Shown: positions 26,963 through 35,929, numbered from the stretch's first letter. The stretch is 64,000 nucleotides of DNA from Oceanobacillus sp. CFH 90083 (GCF_009389585.1 NZ_VIYG01000001.1:321759-385758); one strand, 5' to 3'. A program made the numbers and translations. The notes: generated from the letters alone by a model not told the origin.

Positions 26963-28326
26963 TAATTTTTTGGAATATATACATGAACAGTGGTTCCTTT
27001 ATTCATTTCACTTTCCACAACAATTTCACCTTGATGAACCTCGACAATATGCTTCACGATTGCAAGACCGAGACCAGTGCCGCCTGTATTCCGGCTTCTG
27101 TCTTTATCGACTCTGTAAAAACGTTCAAATACTCTTGGAATCGCTTTTTGCTCGATGCCAATTCCCGTATCCTCAATGGAAAAATGAACTCGATTCTTTT
27201 CTTCAGAGACGTTTAAATTTACGCTTCCTCCAGCCGGCGTATAGTTAATCGCGTTGTCCAGCAAATTGATGACAACTTGCTTCAACTTTTCAGCATCCGC
27301 AAAAATATTCATATCCCGGGAAACAGATGTGGTTAACTGCAGTTCTTTTTTCTCTGCTTTTTTCTCTAAAGCCGGCAGAACGGCATCTATCATTTGTTTC
27401 ACATTAAAATCTTCTTTCTCCAGTTGAACACCTTCTCTTTCTAATCGGGATAGCTCCAACAAATCTTCAATGAGTAATTGTAACCGGTGACTTTCTTTAT
27501 ATATAATCTCAATAAATTCTTCAGCTGCCTTTTCGTCATGCTGCTTTTCCTTCAATGTTTCTGCAAAACCGCGTATAGAGGTAATCGGTGTACGAAGCTC
27601 ATGAGAAACATTCGCAACAAAATCTTTACGCATCTTTTCTAGCCGCTTTAATTCTGTAATATCATAAATAACCAGTACTGCACCCTTTATCATATTATGC
27701 TCATTAAAAATCGGTGCGGCGATAACTTCCATGTAATTTTTCGTTAAACCACGCTTATTTTTGAATTGTTCCTTGACTGGCTTTTCATACAAAAATGTTT
27801 TTTGCACCACGTCGTGCATTGCTTCATTTTCAAATACTTCATAATATAAATGACCACGATATTGTTTCTCTTTTCCATGAAACATCTCCAGGAATCCGCG
27901 ATTCACTAAATGAACATATCCTTTTTCATCAATAAGAACGAGTCCGTTTTTCATGTTATCAATAATAGAGGTTAATTGCTCTGCCTGCATTTGTTCCTGA
28001 ATCGTGATTTCATTCATATTTCGTGCTAATTTATTGACATTTTTACTTAATTGTTCCATTTCATCACTATTAGCATTATAAAAACGGGCAGAATAATTTC
28101 CCTTAATCAATTCATTTACCGTTTTTGAGGCTTTTTTAAGCGGTCTTGTGTATTTATTATAGAATTGCATAAATATAATAGAAATCACTAAAAACTCTAC
28201 TAAAATAATAGCTATGATAAATATCCAGTTTCCTTCAGCCTGTACCATTAACCACCCGGATAGTACCAGGACAATCGTGATACCAAGTATATTTGGAAAC
28301 AGGGTTTTTGAAAACAATATCTTCAT
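26962..28326 (-). CDS. phoR: Phosphate sensor histidine kinase PhoR, short form
   Basis: 454 residues, clearly shorter than the 579 of B. subtilis PhoR. Two membrane helices at about 10-29 and 34-54 are separated by only a few residues, so the usual extracytoplasmic sensor domain is missing. Then follow HAMP (about 55-108), PAS (about 113-215), the H box with H242 (VSHELRTP) and a complete ATPase domain (NLLDNAINYT, DTGIGIE, GTGLGLAI). It phosphorylates PhoP. The ATG follows the phoP stop with no gap, so the genes are coupled. The signal must be sensed in the membrane or cytoplasm, perhaps through Pst/PhoU or wall precursors. Confidence 0.93.
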   Translation of the reverse strand: MKILFSKTLFPNILGITIVLVLSGWLMVQAEGNWIFIIAIILVEFLVISIIFMQFYNKYTRPLKKASKTVNELIKGNYSARFYNANSDEMEQLSKNVNKLARNMNEITIQEQMQAEQLTSIIDNMKNGLVLIDEKGYVHLVNRGFLEMFHGKEKQYRGHLYYEVFENEAMHDVVQKTFLYEKPVKEQFKNKRGLTKNYMEVIAAPIFNEHNMIKGAVLVIYDITELKRLEKMRKDFVANVSHELRTPITSIRGFAETLKEKQHDEKAAEEFIEIIYKESHRLQLLIEDLLELSRLEREGVQLEKEDFNVKQMIDAVLPALEKKAEKKELQLTTSVSRDMNIFADAEKLKQVVINLLDNAINYTPAGGSVNLNVSEEKNRVHFSIEDTGIGIEQKAIPRVFERFYRVDKDRSRNTGGTGLGLAIVKHIVEVHQGEIVVESEMNKGTTVHVYIPKN

Positions 28327-29019
28327 TTAAACCGGCTCCTCCAATTTATAACCTAATCCGCGGACTGTTTTAATATAAACAGGTTTTTTGGAATTTGGTT
28401 CAATTTTATCCCTCAGATGACTTACATGAACATCTACTATTCTCGTATCACCAACAAAATCATAATCCCATACACTGCTGAGTAATTGATCTCTGGAAAT
28501 CACCTTTCCCTTATTTTTAGCCAAATAATATAGAAGTTCAAACTCTTTTCGGGTAAAAGTAATTAATTCTCCATTCATTTCTGCTTCGTAACGCTCCGGG
28601 TAAATCGTTAAATCCTTTATCCGGAGTGCCTGATAATGGTTTTCGGCTGGACGTTTTGTTCTTCGGATAATTGCTTTCACACGGGCAATGACCTCTTTGG
28701 GGCTGAACGGCTTTGTCAAATAATCATCAGCTCCAAGCTCCAATCCAAGGATTTTATCGATTTCTTCATCCCTTGCAGTCAGCATCAATATCGGTGTATC
28801 AATATCGTGCTTTCTTAATTTCCTGCACACTTCCACTCCATCTAATTTCGGAAGCATTAAATCTAAGATAATTAATTCATAGCTGTCTGTGGTAGCTTTT
28901 TGATAAGCTTCTTCTCCATCGTATGCTACATCCGTCGTAAATCCGGCATTTTCCATATTATATTTTAGTAAAGTAACAATCGATTGCTCATCATCCACAA
29001 TTAGAATTTGTTTTCCCAT
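28327..29019 (-). CDS. phoP: Phosphate response regulator PhoP (OmpR family)
   Basis: 230 residues. Receiver domain with acidic pocket D9/D10, phospho-acceptor D53 (ILDLMLPKLDG), T81 and K103 (LTKPFSPKE); C-terminal winged helix of the OmpR type at about 133-228 (TRIVDVHVSHLRDKIEP recognition region). It works with PhoR encoded immediately downstream. AGGGGG precedes the ATG. In B. subtilis phoPR sits near citZ-icd-mdh and polA; the polA side is kept here. Confidence 0.96.
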   Translation of the reverse strand: MGKQILIVDDEQSIVTLLKYNMENAGFTTDVAYDGEEAYQKATTDSYELIILDLMLPKLDGVEVCRKLRKHDIDTPILMLTARDEEIDKILGLELGADDYLTKPFSPKEVIARVKAIIRRTKRPAENHYQALRIKDLTIYPERYEAEMNGELITFTRKEFELLYYLAKNKGKVISRDQLLSSVWDYDFVGDTRIVDVHVSHLRDKIEPNSKKPVYIKTVRGLGYKLEEPV

Positions 29020-29191
29020 TTGGAAAATCCCCCTCTTTACATATATACGATCTCATTGATAAAAATACCTTCTCAAAGTCCCTTATTTTTTTCTGCTGAA
29101 TGAGAATCAGAGAACTAAGCTTTTATTTCATTTCTTGTATTTCCTTTATTCTACCATTATTCGCACAGATAGCCTATTCCATAAGTGAATG

Positions 29192-29248
29192 TTAATAAAA
29201 CTTAACAAAACCATTCAGATAAGCCAAGCTTTTTAACCTCTCTTAATT
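29192..29248 (+). promoter_or_regulatory. Possible Pho boxes upstream of phoP
   Basis: TTAATA (29192) and TTAACA (29202), then TTAACC (29233) and TTAATT (29243): two pairs of TTAACA-like hexamers with 10-base periodicity. This resembles PhoP boxes, but they are about 170 bases from phoP and on the opposite strand. Confidence 0.3.
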
Positions 29249-29267
29249 CACTAAAACAAATTGAAAC

Positions 29268-29485
29268 TTTATTAAGTGATGGCTTTCGTTCTTCTCCCAC
29301 TGATTGGGACTGGGACTGCGATTACTCGTCCCGCCGAAAACATTTGCGATTAATCACCCATTAAAACCACTTAGCCTAAGTGAATCAGGAGATTAGCTCA
29401 CCTGACCTCCCTTCAAAATAGTTTGATTTTCCTTCTCTATTTGCAAGCTGGAATTTTACAGAGGGTTCTCTGTGATAAAATTGGA
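29268..29485 (+). repeat. Composite intergenic repeat, near full length (plus orientation)
   Basis: Starts GAAACTTTATTAAGTG, has CTCCCACTGATTGGGA, one good core (GGGAC, loop TGCGATTACTC, GTCCC) at 29312, a second worn core CATTTGCGATTAATCACCCAT, and ends TTACAG...TTCTCTGTGATAAAA. It fills the gap between thiT and phoP. Confidence 0.75.
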
Positions 29486-29498
29486 ATAAAGACAAAAG

Positions 29499-29527
29499 AA
29501 TCCTGAAGCAATGCATGCTGCAGGATT
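29499..29527 (-). terminator. Terminator of thiT
   Basis: Minus strand AATCCTG, 15-base loop, CAGGATT, followed by CTTTTGTCTTT. Confidence 0.6.
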
Positions 29528-29551
29528 TTGTGAGAGAGAGTTTTTCTTTCC

Positions 29552-30118
29552 TTATATTTTTCCTACTAATGTTCTCGGCTGTTTATAAAACAGAAGAAAC
29601 ACAATAACAAGACTCAAAATAAAGGATGGAATCATGTAAGACGAATTATAGATTAATGAATAAAGCCAGGCTGGCTGCCCTTCTACTGCTGAGCCAAAGA
29701 AAACCATTCCGGCAATGTAGTGACAAATAAAGCGTGCAGCTGACCCCAAAAATACACCGATTAAAATATAAGTAAAAGATTTCTTCATCTGTTTCTTTTT
29801 AATGCTGTCAATAACTTGTTTGGAAAGGACTCCAGCCAGCCCAACAACAGTAAACGCCAGCCCATATTCAATAATTCCCTGGACAGGATGTAATATATAA
29901 GCTGTACCTGTTGCTACCTGTAAAACACCCCAGAGAAACCCTGACAGCAAGCCTCCTTTAAGCCCCCATCGGAAGGCAACGATAAAAATAGGAATCATCG
30001 CAAAAGAAACAGAACCTCCTTGAGGCCAAATCTTAAATCCTAACGGTAAAATATCCAATAATAATGCCAATGCTGTAAAAATAGCTACCTCCACCAAAAA
30101 AAGCGTTTTATTTTTCAA
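29552..30118 (-). CDS. thiT: Thiamine ECF transporter S component ThiT
   Basis: 188 residues, six membrane helices, with the TALALLLDILPL start, the KIWPQGGSVSFAMIPIF thiamine-binding segment (about 29-45) and the WG(L)KGGLLSGFLWG and HPVQGIIEYGLAF motifs characteristic of ThiT/YuaJ. It captures thiamine and works with a shared energising module EcfAA'T encoded elsewhere. Start codon is TTG, with GGGGAGAG upstream. A TPP riboswitch in the leader (30280-30360) independently supports the role. Confidence 0.95.
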   Translation of the reverse strand: MKNKTLFLVEVAIFTALALLLDILPLGFKIWPQGGSVSFAMIPIFIVAFRWGLKGGLLSGFLWGVLQVATGTAYILHPVQGIIEYGLAFTVVGLAGVLSKQVIDSIKKKQMKKSFTYILIGVFLGSAARFICHYIAGMVFFGSAVEGQPAWLYSLIYNSSYMIPSFILSLVIVFLLFYKQPRTLVGKI

Positions 30119-30160
30119 TTATCTCTCCCCCATCTATATAGAACAATCTTTTTCAGACAA

Positions 30161-30257
30161 CAAAAAAGTAATGCCAAGGGAGTCTTCTTGATGGTGACAT
30201 TCTTCCAAGAAATAATCTCTTACAGAATATCTTAAACTCCGCTCACACATTACTTTT
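30161..30257 (-). terminator. Expression-platform terminator of the TPP riboswitch (tentative)
   Basis: AGTAATG and CATTACT pair across a long, partly structured loop (GGAGT/ACTCC inside) and TTTTTTG follows on the minus strand, between riboswitch and thiT. Confidence 0.5.
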
Positions 30258-30279
30258 ATATCCATCAAAAAGTCCACAA

Positions 30280-30360
30280 TCCCTACGCTAGCGCTAACTA
30301 ACAGGTTCAAAGGGTCAGAACACTAAAAAATGTTCACTCTCAGCCAAAGGCTCCCCTTGC
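30280..30360 (-). ncRNA. TPP (thi-box) riboswitch upstream of thiT
   Basis: Minus strand contains GGGGAGCC, GGCTGAGAG, TGACCCTTTGAACCTG and GCGTAGGGA in order and spacing: the full TPP aptamer. Thiamine pyrophosphate should switch off thiT. Confidence 0.97.
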
Positions 30361-30393
30361 AGGCTTTTTTTATTCACTTTTTTGTATAGATTC

Positions 30394-30422
30394 AGTATAA
30401 ATCACTTTATGATAAATCGCAA
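30394..30422 (-). promoter_or_regulatory. Sigma-A promoter of thiT
   Basis: Minus strand TTGCGA, 17 bases, TATACT, just after the pepF stop and about 30 bases before the TPP aptamer. Confidence 0.7.
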
Positions 30423-30432
30423 TAGAGTTGTA

Positions 30433-32226
30433 TTAGTTTTCAAGCTGCTTGGCCAACTCTAAAAACTCCTCAACATCCTGCTTGCATATTTCTATGGCAT
30501 TTTCCCAAAAACCAGGCTTTGTTAAATCAACCTGCAGATGCTTTGCTGCAAGCTCTTCTACTGTCATTCGACCGGTATCCCTTAATAAAGCTATATATCT
30601 CTCTTCAAAGTCTCCATCATAATCCTTCGCAAATGCATAGATCCCCTGGCTAAATAAATAACCAAATGTATAAGGAAAATTATAAAACGGAACACCTGTA
30701 ATATGAAAATGCAGCTTAGATGCCCAGAAATGCGGATCATATTCAGATAAACTTTCACAATAAGCCTCTTTTTGCGCCTCTATCATCAGCTCATTTAACC
30801 GGTCCGTACTGACCATACCATGCTTCCGCTCTTCATAGAATTGTTTTTCAAATAAGAAGCGTGCATGGATATTCATAAAGAAAGCTATACTGCGGGAAGC
30901 TTTATCCTCTAGCAAGGTCAGCTTTTCTTCATCTGATTCTGCCATTTTCACGGATGCATCCGCAACAATCATCTCAGCAAAGGTAGAAGCCGTTTCTGCC
31001 ACATTCATGGCATATCCCTGATTTAAGCCATTCACATCATTCATCACATGCTGATGATAGGCATGCCCCAATTCATGAGCCAATGTAGCTATATTAGAAG
31101 GTGTTCCTGAGTATGTCATAAAAATACGCGTTTGCCCGCTGAATGGAAAGCTTGTACAGAATCCGCCCGGACGTTTTCCGGCTCGATCTTCTGCTTCAAC
31201 CCAGCGTTTATCAAATGCCATTTGTGCAAAATCTGCCATTTTCGGGCTGAAGCTGCGGAATTGTTCCACAATAAAGGCTGCACCTTCATCGTAGCTTTTC
31301 TTCTCCATTTTTGCTTGAATAGGAGCATTCACATCAAAAATGCTTAATTTATTCAAACCTAATAGACCAGCTTTTTGATTTAAGTATGCTGTAAATAATG
31401 GTTTATGCTTTTCGATTGCTCCCCACATCACATTTAATGTTTCTTCCTGCATTCGATTTTTCGCTAATGGTTCCTTTAAAACATTATCCCATCCGTAGTG
31501 CTTATATGTTTGCAGGCGAAAACCGGCCAAATGATTTAACGTCTGACCAAATAAGCTTTCATTTGCTTTCCAGGCATCACTTATTTGCCGGAAAACATAT
31601 TCTCTCTGCTTACGATCTGATGTTGATAATTTATTAGAAGCCTGCCCGACGGAATAGCTTTGAACCTTTCCATCTTCTTCGATCTCAATTCTCATATTAC
31701 CGACAATTGCTCCATACATTTGATTCCAGGCATGGTAGCCATCCACTGCTAAATCCCCGATTAAAATCTCTTCATTTTTAGATAATTGCTCACGAGCCCG
31801 TTCTCTTCTTTCTGTTAAAATAAACTGAAGCGGCTTTATTGTTTCTTGTTCTAATAACAGCTTCCAATTTGCTTCCGTAATTGCTCCCAGCTTTTGATCA
31901 ACTATTTTTGTAAGCGCACTGTTTGCAGCTGCTATCTGTTCTCTTTTTGCAACATATATCTCCGCTTGTTTATCCGTTACATCCTGCGCACTCAAACAAC
32001 TGATAAATGCTCCCATTTCACGTGACTTCTTGGTAATTAACTCTAAATTTTCTAAAACTTCCGTCCAGGCTTCTGCCGTTCCGTTGGCATCCAAATAGTT
32101 AATGTCTTCCGTTAACTTCTCAATCTCCGCGCTAACCTCATCGACAAATTGACGAAAATCCCCGGAATTACTTTGGCCTGGAAAAATAACATCTAAATCC
32201 CATGATTGCTGTAGCTTTTTAACCAA
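30433..32226 (-). CDS. pepF: Oligoendopeptidase F (M3 family)
   Basis: 597 residues. The zinc-binding motif is HELGHAYHQH, with H384, E385 and H388, and the third ligand Glu lies in NVAETASTFAEM. M3B peptidases cut short peptides in the cytoplasm. TTG start with AGGAGGAG 6 bases upstream. N-terminal oligo_F domain (about 110-190) and the long helical catalytic domain are complete. The gene is monocistronic: thiT downstream has its own promoter. Confidence 0.95.
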   Translation of the reverse strand: MVKKLQQSWDLDVIFPGQSNSGDFRQFVDEVSAEIEKLTEDINYLDANGTAEAWTEVLENLELITKKSREMGAFISCLSAQDVTDKQAEIYVAKREQIAAANSALTKIVDQKLGAITEANWKLLLEQETIKPLQFILTERRERAREQLSKNEEILIGDLAVDGYHAWNQMYGAIVGNMRIEIEEDGKVQSYSVGQASNKLSTSDRKQREYVFRQISDAWKANESLFGQTLNHLAGFRLQTYKHYGWDNVLKEPLAKNRMQEETLNVMWGAIEKHKPLFTAYLNQKAGLLGLNKLSIFDVNAPIQAKMEKKSYDEGAAFIVEQFRSFSPKMADFAQMAFDKRWVEAEDRAGKRPGGFCTSFPFSGQTRIFMTYSGTPSNIATLAHELGHAYHQHVMNDVNGLNQGYAMNVAETASTFAEMIVADASVKMAESDEEKLTLLEDKASRSIAFFMNIHARFLFEKQFYEERKHGMVSTDRLNELMIEAQKEAYCESLSEYDPHFWASKLHFHITGVPFYNFPYTFGYLFSQGIYAFAKDYDGDFEERYIALLRDTGRMTVEELAAKHLQVDLTKPGFWENAIEICKQDVEEFLELAKQLEN

Positions 32227-32298
32227 TCGCTTCTCCTCCTCTTTTTATTCTATTACCTAATATTTAGTATAACGAAATTTTTGGTCAAAATCATTAAA

Positions 32299-32331
32299 AA
32301 AGCCTGTAAAGACATTTTATCTATTACAGGC
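32299..32331 (-). terminator. Terminator of the holin gene
   Basis: AGCCTGTAA and TTACAGGCT flank a 14-base loop; the minus strand continues TTTTTTAATG. Confidence 0.8.
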
Positions 32332-32350
32332 TATATTCTTAGAGTTCTTG

Positions 32351-32569
32351 TTATTTCTTTTTGCTGTTTTTCTCTTTCGGCTTAGCCATAGACGCTTTCT
32401 TCCGTCTCATCCATGCAATGAAAACCGTCACGATTGTGAATATGGCAGATAATCCTTGCTCTATAAGGGTACTATCGATAAGCATTGGTGACTTATCAAA
32501 TAGCACAAGAACTTGATTTGTTGCTGCGATAATCACGGCTATAATACTAATCACAGTACCTTTGTCCAC
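32351..32569 (-). CDS. SPP1/XhlB-type phage holin, isolated
   Basis: 72 residues starting MDKGTVISIIAVIIA, with two membrane helices (about 6-22 and 40-55), a short loop with NQVLVLFDKSP, and a lysine-rich C-terminus. This is the pattern of the SPP1 holin/XhlB family, which makes membrane holes for endolysin release. Start is GTG after GGAGGG. No endolysin, tail or other phage gene is near; it lies between pepF and yceI with its own terminator. It may be a phage remnant or a domesticated protein for protein release or cell lysis. Confidence 0.75.
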   Translation of the reverse strand: MDKGTVISIIAVIIAATNQVLVLFDKSPMLIDSTLIEQGLSAIFTIVTVFIAWMRRKKASMAKPKEKNSKKK

Positions 32570-32683
32570 TTTTTTCTCCCTCCTTTACAACCCCTATATA
32601 TTATTATTTAAAAATGAAGTTTTTAGGAACGGCTTCAACCTTTAGACGTTTTATTATTAATTATTCGGGTATGGTTATATATG

Positions 32684-32708
32684 TATTTAAAATATTTTTA
32701 ATTAAATA
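32684..32708. promoter_or_regulatory. Possible operator upstream of yceI
   Basis: TATTTAA and TTAAATA are inverted arms within an AT-rich stretch just upstream of the -35 box. Low information content, so weak evidence. Confidence 0.3.
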
Positions 32709-32711
32709 TAC

Positions 32712-32740
32712 TTGACTTTATTTGTTTATTATTCTACACT
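32712..32740 (+). promoter_or_regulatory. Sigma-A promoter of the YceI gene
   Basis: TTGACT, 17 bases, TACACT, 45 bases before the start codon. Confidence 0.65.
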
Positions 32741-32785
32741 AGGTAACACAAAGTAAGTAACTAATATTTTTAGGAGGATGCATTT

Positions 32786-33319
32786 ATGACAAAAGTAAAT
32801 TGGAATTTAGACACAGCACATAGTGAAGTGGGATTTTCTGTAAAGCATATGATGATTTCAAAAGCAAAAGGGACATTTGACAGCTTCGATGCAAAAATAA
32901 GTGCAGATGCAGAAGATTTATCAACTGCAGATATTGAAGTCACGATAGATGTATCAAGCATCAACACTCGCAACAAAGATCGTGATGATCATCTTCGGTC
33001 AGCGGATTTCTTTGATGCAGAAAACTATCCAAAAATCACTTTTACTGCAACAGATATCAAAAAAGCCGGTAATAACTACGAGGTAACTGGTGATTTAACA
33101 TTGAAAGGAACTACAAAAGCTGTCACTTTAGACGTTGTTTTTGAAGGACAGAGCAAAGATCCAATGAGCGGCAGCACGGTTGCAGGATTCAGCGGCTCCA
33201 CAAGCATTAACCGTAAAGAATTTGGTTTAACCTGGAATGCTTCCCTCGAGACTGGTGGAGTTCTTGTGGGTGAGGATGTAAAAATTAACTTTGAATTAGA
33301 ATTACAAAAAGCAGAATAA
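32786..33319 (+). CDS. YceI family protein
   Basis: 177 residues, all-beta lipocalin-like fold that binds an isoprenoid such as a polyprenyl quinone. Conserved blocks are WNLDTAHSEVGFSVKHMM at the start, HLRSADFFDAENYPKITF near 71-88 and GLTWNASLETGGVLVG near the end. No signal peptide, so it is cytoplasmic, unlike E. coli YceI. TAGGAGG precedes the ATG. It has its own promoter and a strong terminator shared with the convergent VanW gene. Confidence 0.95.
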   Translation: MTKVNWNLDTAHSEVGFSVKHMMISKAKGTFDSFDAKISADAEDLSTADIEVTIDVSSINTRNKDRDDHLRSADFFDAENYPKITFTATDIKKAGNNYEVTGDLTLKGTTKAVTLDVVFEGQSKDPMSGSTVAGFSGSTSINRKEFGLTWNASLETGGVLVGEDVKINFELELQKAE

Positions 33320-33356
33320 TTATTGAAGCTTTCCTTTCGAGAGGATAATAAACAGC

Positions 33357-33394
33357 AAGCCCGTGATTTTATCGTAAAATCACGGGCTTTTTGC
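33357..33394. terminator. Bidirectional terminator between yceI and the VanW gene
   Basis: AAGCCCGTGATTTTA and TAAAATCACGGGCTT are perfect 15-bp arms with a 3-base loop; TTT follows on the plus strand. The VanW stop codon is inside it. Confidence 0.9.
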
Positions 33395-34252
33395 CTGAAA
33401 AAGGGAAGCATCGTTACTCGTATAAATAGCGACTGTCATCTCTCCTTCTTTAGCCGCTGCTTGAATAAGCACAGGTTGATTATATTTATTCCGGAACGCA
33501 AAATCCGGTCCCCACCAGCTTACCGTGGCATCTCTTCCCTTTGGTACATAGGGAACCTCCCGGCTATGCGCATAACGTTCTGTTATTTCAATTCCTTGAA
33601 GGTCTACTGCATTAAACAGCGTCGAGGATACTTGACAGATACCTCCTCCAATATCCTCGCTAAACTCTCCTTTTACAATGACCGGAGCTGGCAGATAGCC
33701 TCTTTCTCGCGTTCTCTCTCCAACAATTTCATTGAAAGAAAAATGCTCTCCCGGGAAAATAACTGTATTATTAATGGCCGCGGCAGCAAGCTCAATGTTG
33801 CGTGTCCTTTCTACATTTCCCTCTCTAAATCTTGTTGTAAAACGATTTAGCTGCTGCTCTTTAATTTCCTTTAGAAGCGCTTCGTTAACACGTGCCGGAA
33901 CGGTTTGTTTGGGAACATGAAGCCGTTTATTCACTTCACTATAGTACGCCTCATTAATCAGATCGTGAAATTTATTTACATCGAGCGCAGACCCTGGTTT
34001 TTCCTTTACGATTTCCCCATTGTCGTCAATGTAAGCATTTTCCGGCTCTTTAAAAACTTGCTGCTGCATATGCTTTGTTAAATCCTGAATATGATTCCAA
34101 TTCAATAGTGCTTCATCCACTTCCAATATATAAGGCTTCAAATCAATAAGCCAAGTGCCATCCTGTTCATCATAAAACTCCATCACCGCAGCATGAGATG
34201 TATGAGGAAATAAAAGAAATAAAAATATCAAAAGCAATACAATCACTCGCAT
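33380..34252 (-). CDS. VanW family secreted protein
   Basis: 290 residues. A signal peptide (about 1-21, ending SHAA) directs export. The VanW domain (about 125-265) shows NRFTTRF, ELAAAAINNTVIFPGEHFSFN and the signature GGGICQVSSTLFNAVDLQGIEI in two adjoining blocks. Members such as B. subtilis YoaR are linked to the cell wall but have no proven activity. ATG follows GGGGTG. The gene ends inside the shared terminator. Confidence 0.88.
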   Translation of the reverse strand: MRVIVLLLIFLFLLFPHTSHAAVMEFYDEQDGTWLIDLKPYILEVDEALLNWNHIQDLTKHMQQQVFKEPENAYIDDNGEIVKEKPGSALDVNKFHDLINEAYYSEVNKRLHVPKQTVPARVNEALLKEIKEQQLNRFTTRFREGNVERTRNIELAAAAINNTVIFPGEHFSFNEIVGERTRERGYLPAPVIVKGEFSEDIGGGICQVSSTLFNAVDLQGIEITERYAHSREVPYVPKGRDATVSWWGPDFAFRNKYNQPVLIQAAAKEGEMTVAIYTSNDASLFQAKSP

Positions 34253-34360
34253 ACTGACACACCCCTTAAGTCTTAGTATGTTTAAGGTGCTTCATTTCTA
34301 TGCAGTGAATCAGATTAAAAAATTTGCTATGTAATTATTGAAAAGAGCAGTCTTTATACA

Positions 34361-34395
34361 AAAAAATTGCCAGAAATCGATTCTGACAATTTTTT
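34361..34395 (-). terminator. Terminator after the 32-residue membrane protein gene
   Basis: Minus strand AATTGTCAGAA, loop, TTCTGGCAATT, then TTTTTTT. Confidence 0.8.
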
Positions 34396-34400
34396 AAAGC

Positions 34401-34499
34401 TTATCTAAAATCCCTATTATCTTCTAAATATTCACTTGCAATCCGATAACCAACTAAGGCTGTCAGAGCAAGTAAAACATAACAAAATACATTTTTCAT
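34401..34499 (-). CDS. Small membrane protein, 32 residues
   Basis: A short gene with an excellent AGGAGG box 7 bases before its ATG and a terminator right after its TAA. The protein MKNVFCYVLLALTALVGYR continues with IASEYLEDNRDFR: one membrane helix (about 4-18) and a short charged tail. It lies 62 bases downstream of the NADH dehydrogenase gene in the same direction, so it may be a partner of that enzyme, but that is only inferred from position. I do not recognise the family. Confidence 0.7.
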   Translation of the reverse strand: MKNVFCYVLLALTALVGYRIASEYLEDNRDFR

Positions 34500-34560
34500 A
34501 TCTCTTACCTCCTGTGGAGTGATTTATTAAAAAAATCTTAACGATGATGTCAATCTGTTC

Positions 34561-35769
34561 TTAGAATGGACGGAATTTACCTTTTTTAAGTAAAGTTTTT
34601 ACACCACCGACTAAGAATAGGGTACGGTCATCAACAACTTTTTTCATCGCTGCTGCCGCTTTACCGCTTAGCTTTTTACCATCAAGTACATTTCCAATAC
34701 CTTCAGATAAACCAAGTGATGCCACTGTACCTTTATTAGAGAAAACAAAATCTGTAATCATCTCATCACGGATTAATGCAACAATGTTATCAGCTGCTTT
34801 TGCACCTTCTTGTACAGCTAACTGACCAGTTGGAGGGAATGGTCTTCCTGTTTCCGGATCCATTGTCCAAGAGCAATCTCCAAGAATAAAGATATCCTCT
34901 TCCCCTTCCGGACGTAAATCTAATCCAACATTTACTTTTCCTCTAAACAATTCAAAGCCCGATTCAGCTAATACCGGGTTACCAGTTACTCCACCAGTCC
35001 AAACAACCGTACCGGCCTTGATTAATTCATTATCCTCACCAACAACGAATCCTTCTTCCGTACATTCTTTAATTGGTGTACCAATACGGAATTCAACACC
35101 GCGATTTTCTAAAGATTGTTTTCCATAAGAAACTAAATCTTCATCGAACATAGGTAAGATAGACGGAGCAGCTTCTACGTTAATGATTCTTGCTTTGCTG
35201 CGGTCAATATCATATTTTTTACATAACTCAGGTACTTTATCTGCAAGCTCTCCAACAAATTCAATACCTGTGAAACCGCCACCGCCGACTACGATTGCAA
35301 TCTGTTCATCACGTTTTTCTTCGCTTGAAGAATACTGAGCAAATTGATATTCAATATGTTCAGCGATAAGGCGGCTGGAATCTATGTCAGTAATTGCATA
35401 AGCATGCTCTGCCATTCCTGGAATGCCAAATGTATTAGATACAAATCCTAGTGCAAATACAAGGTAGTCATAAGCTACTTCACTGTTTTCAAGAACAACA
35501 CGCTTATCCTCACGTTTTACCTCTGTTACTGTATCATAGATTAAGCGAACACGCTTAGGGTTCACAACATCTGTCAACATAAAACGGGCCTGGTTAGGAT
35601 TAATCGTACCTGCTGCTACTTCATGTAACCATGTACTTTCATAATGATAATTATGTTTGTTAATTAAAACAATTTCAGCTTCTTCCGGAGACAGCTGTTG
35701 AGTTAAACGTCTTGTTGCTACTAATCCGGCATAGCCTGCACCAAGCACAACTACTTTTGGTTTACTCAT
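34561..35769 (-). CDS. ndh: Type II NADH:quinone oxidoreductase
   Basis: 402 residues. FAD-binding GAGYAGLVA (10-18), NADH-binding VVGGGGFTGIEFVGEL (about 159-174), and the FAD pyrophosphate/quinone region FILGDCSWTMDP followed by PPTGQLAVQEG. No membrane helices; the C-terminal amphipathic part attaches it to the membrane. It passes electrons from NADH to menaquinone without pumping protons, like B. subtilis Ndh/YumB. GGAAGG box upstream. A 32-residue membrane peptide follows in the same direction. Confidence 0.93.
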   Translation of the reverse strand: MSKPKVVVLGAGYAGLVATRRLTQQLSPEEAEIVLINKHNYHYESTWLHEVAAGTINPNQARFMLTDVVNPKRVRLIYDTVTEVKREDKRVVLENSEVAYDYLVFALGFVSNTFGIPGMAEHAYAITDIDSSRLIAEHIEYQFAQYSSSEEKRDEQIAIVVGGGGFTGIEFVGELADKVPELCKKYDIDRSKARIINVEAAPSILPMFDEDLVSYGKQSLENRGVEFRIGTPIKECTEEGFVVGEDNELIKAGTVVWTGGVTGNPVLAESGFELFRGKVNVGLDLRPEGEEDIFILGDCSWTMDPETGRPFPPTGQLAVQEGAKAADNIVALIRDEMITDFVFSNKGTVASLGLSEGIGNVLDGKKLSGKAAAAMKKVVDDRTLFLVGGVKTLLKKGKFRPF

Positions 35770-35929
35770 AATTCATCTTCCATCCTTTCTATCTTCCATA
35801 AATAAAATGTAATCTCGAACTATCACGATTAATAGTCACTGCACCTATTATAATATCAAATTTTGTTGGATTAGGCTAATTTTCATTATAATTTCTTAAA
35901 GAAAACTTGACAGGGGGGAGCCTGAAAGA

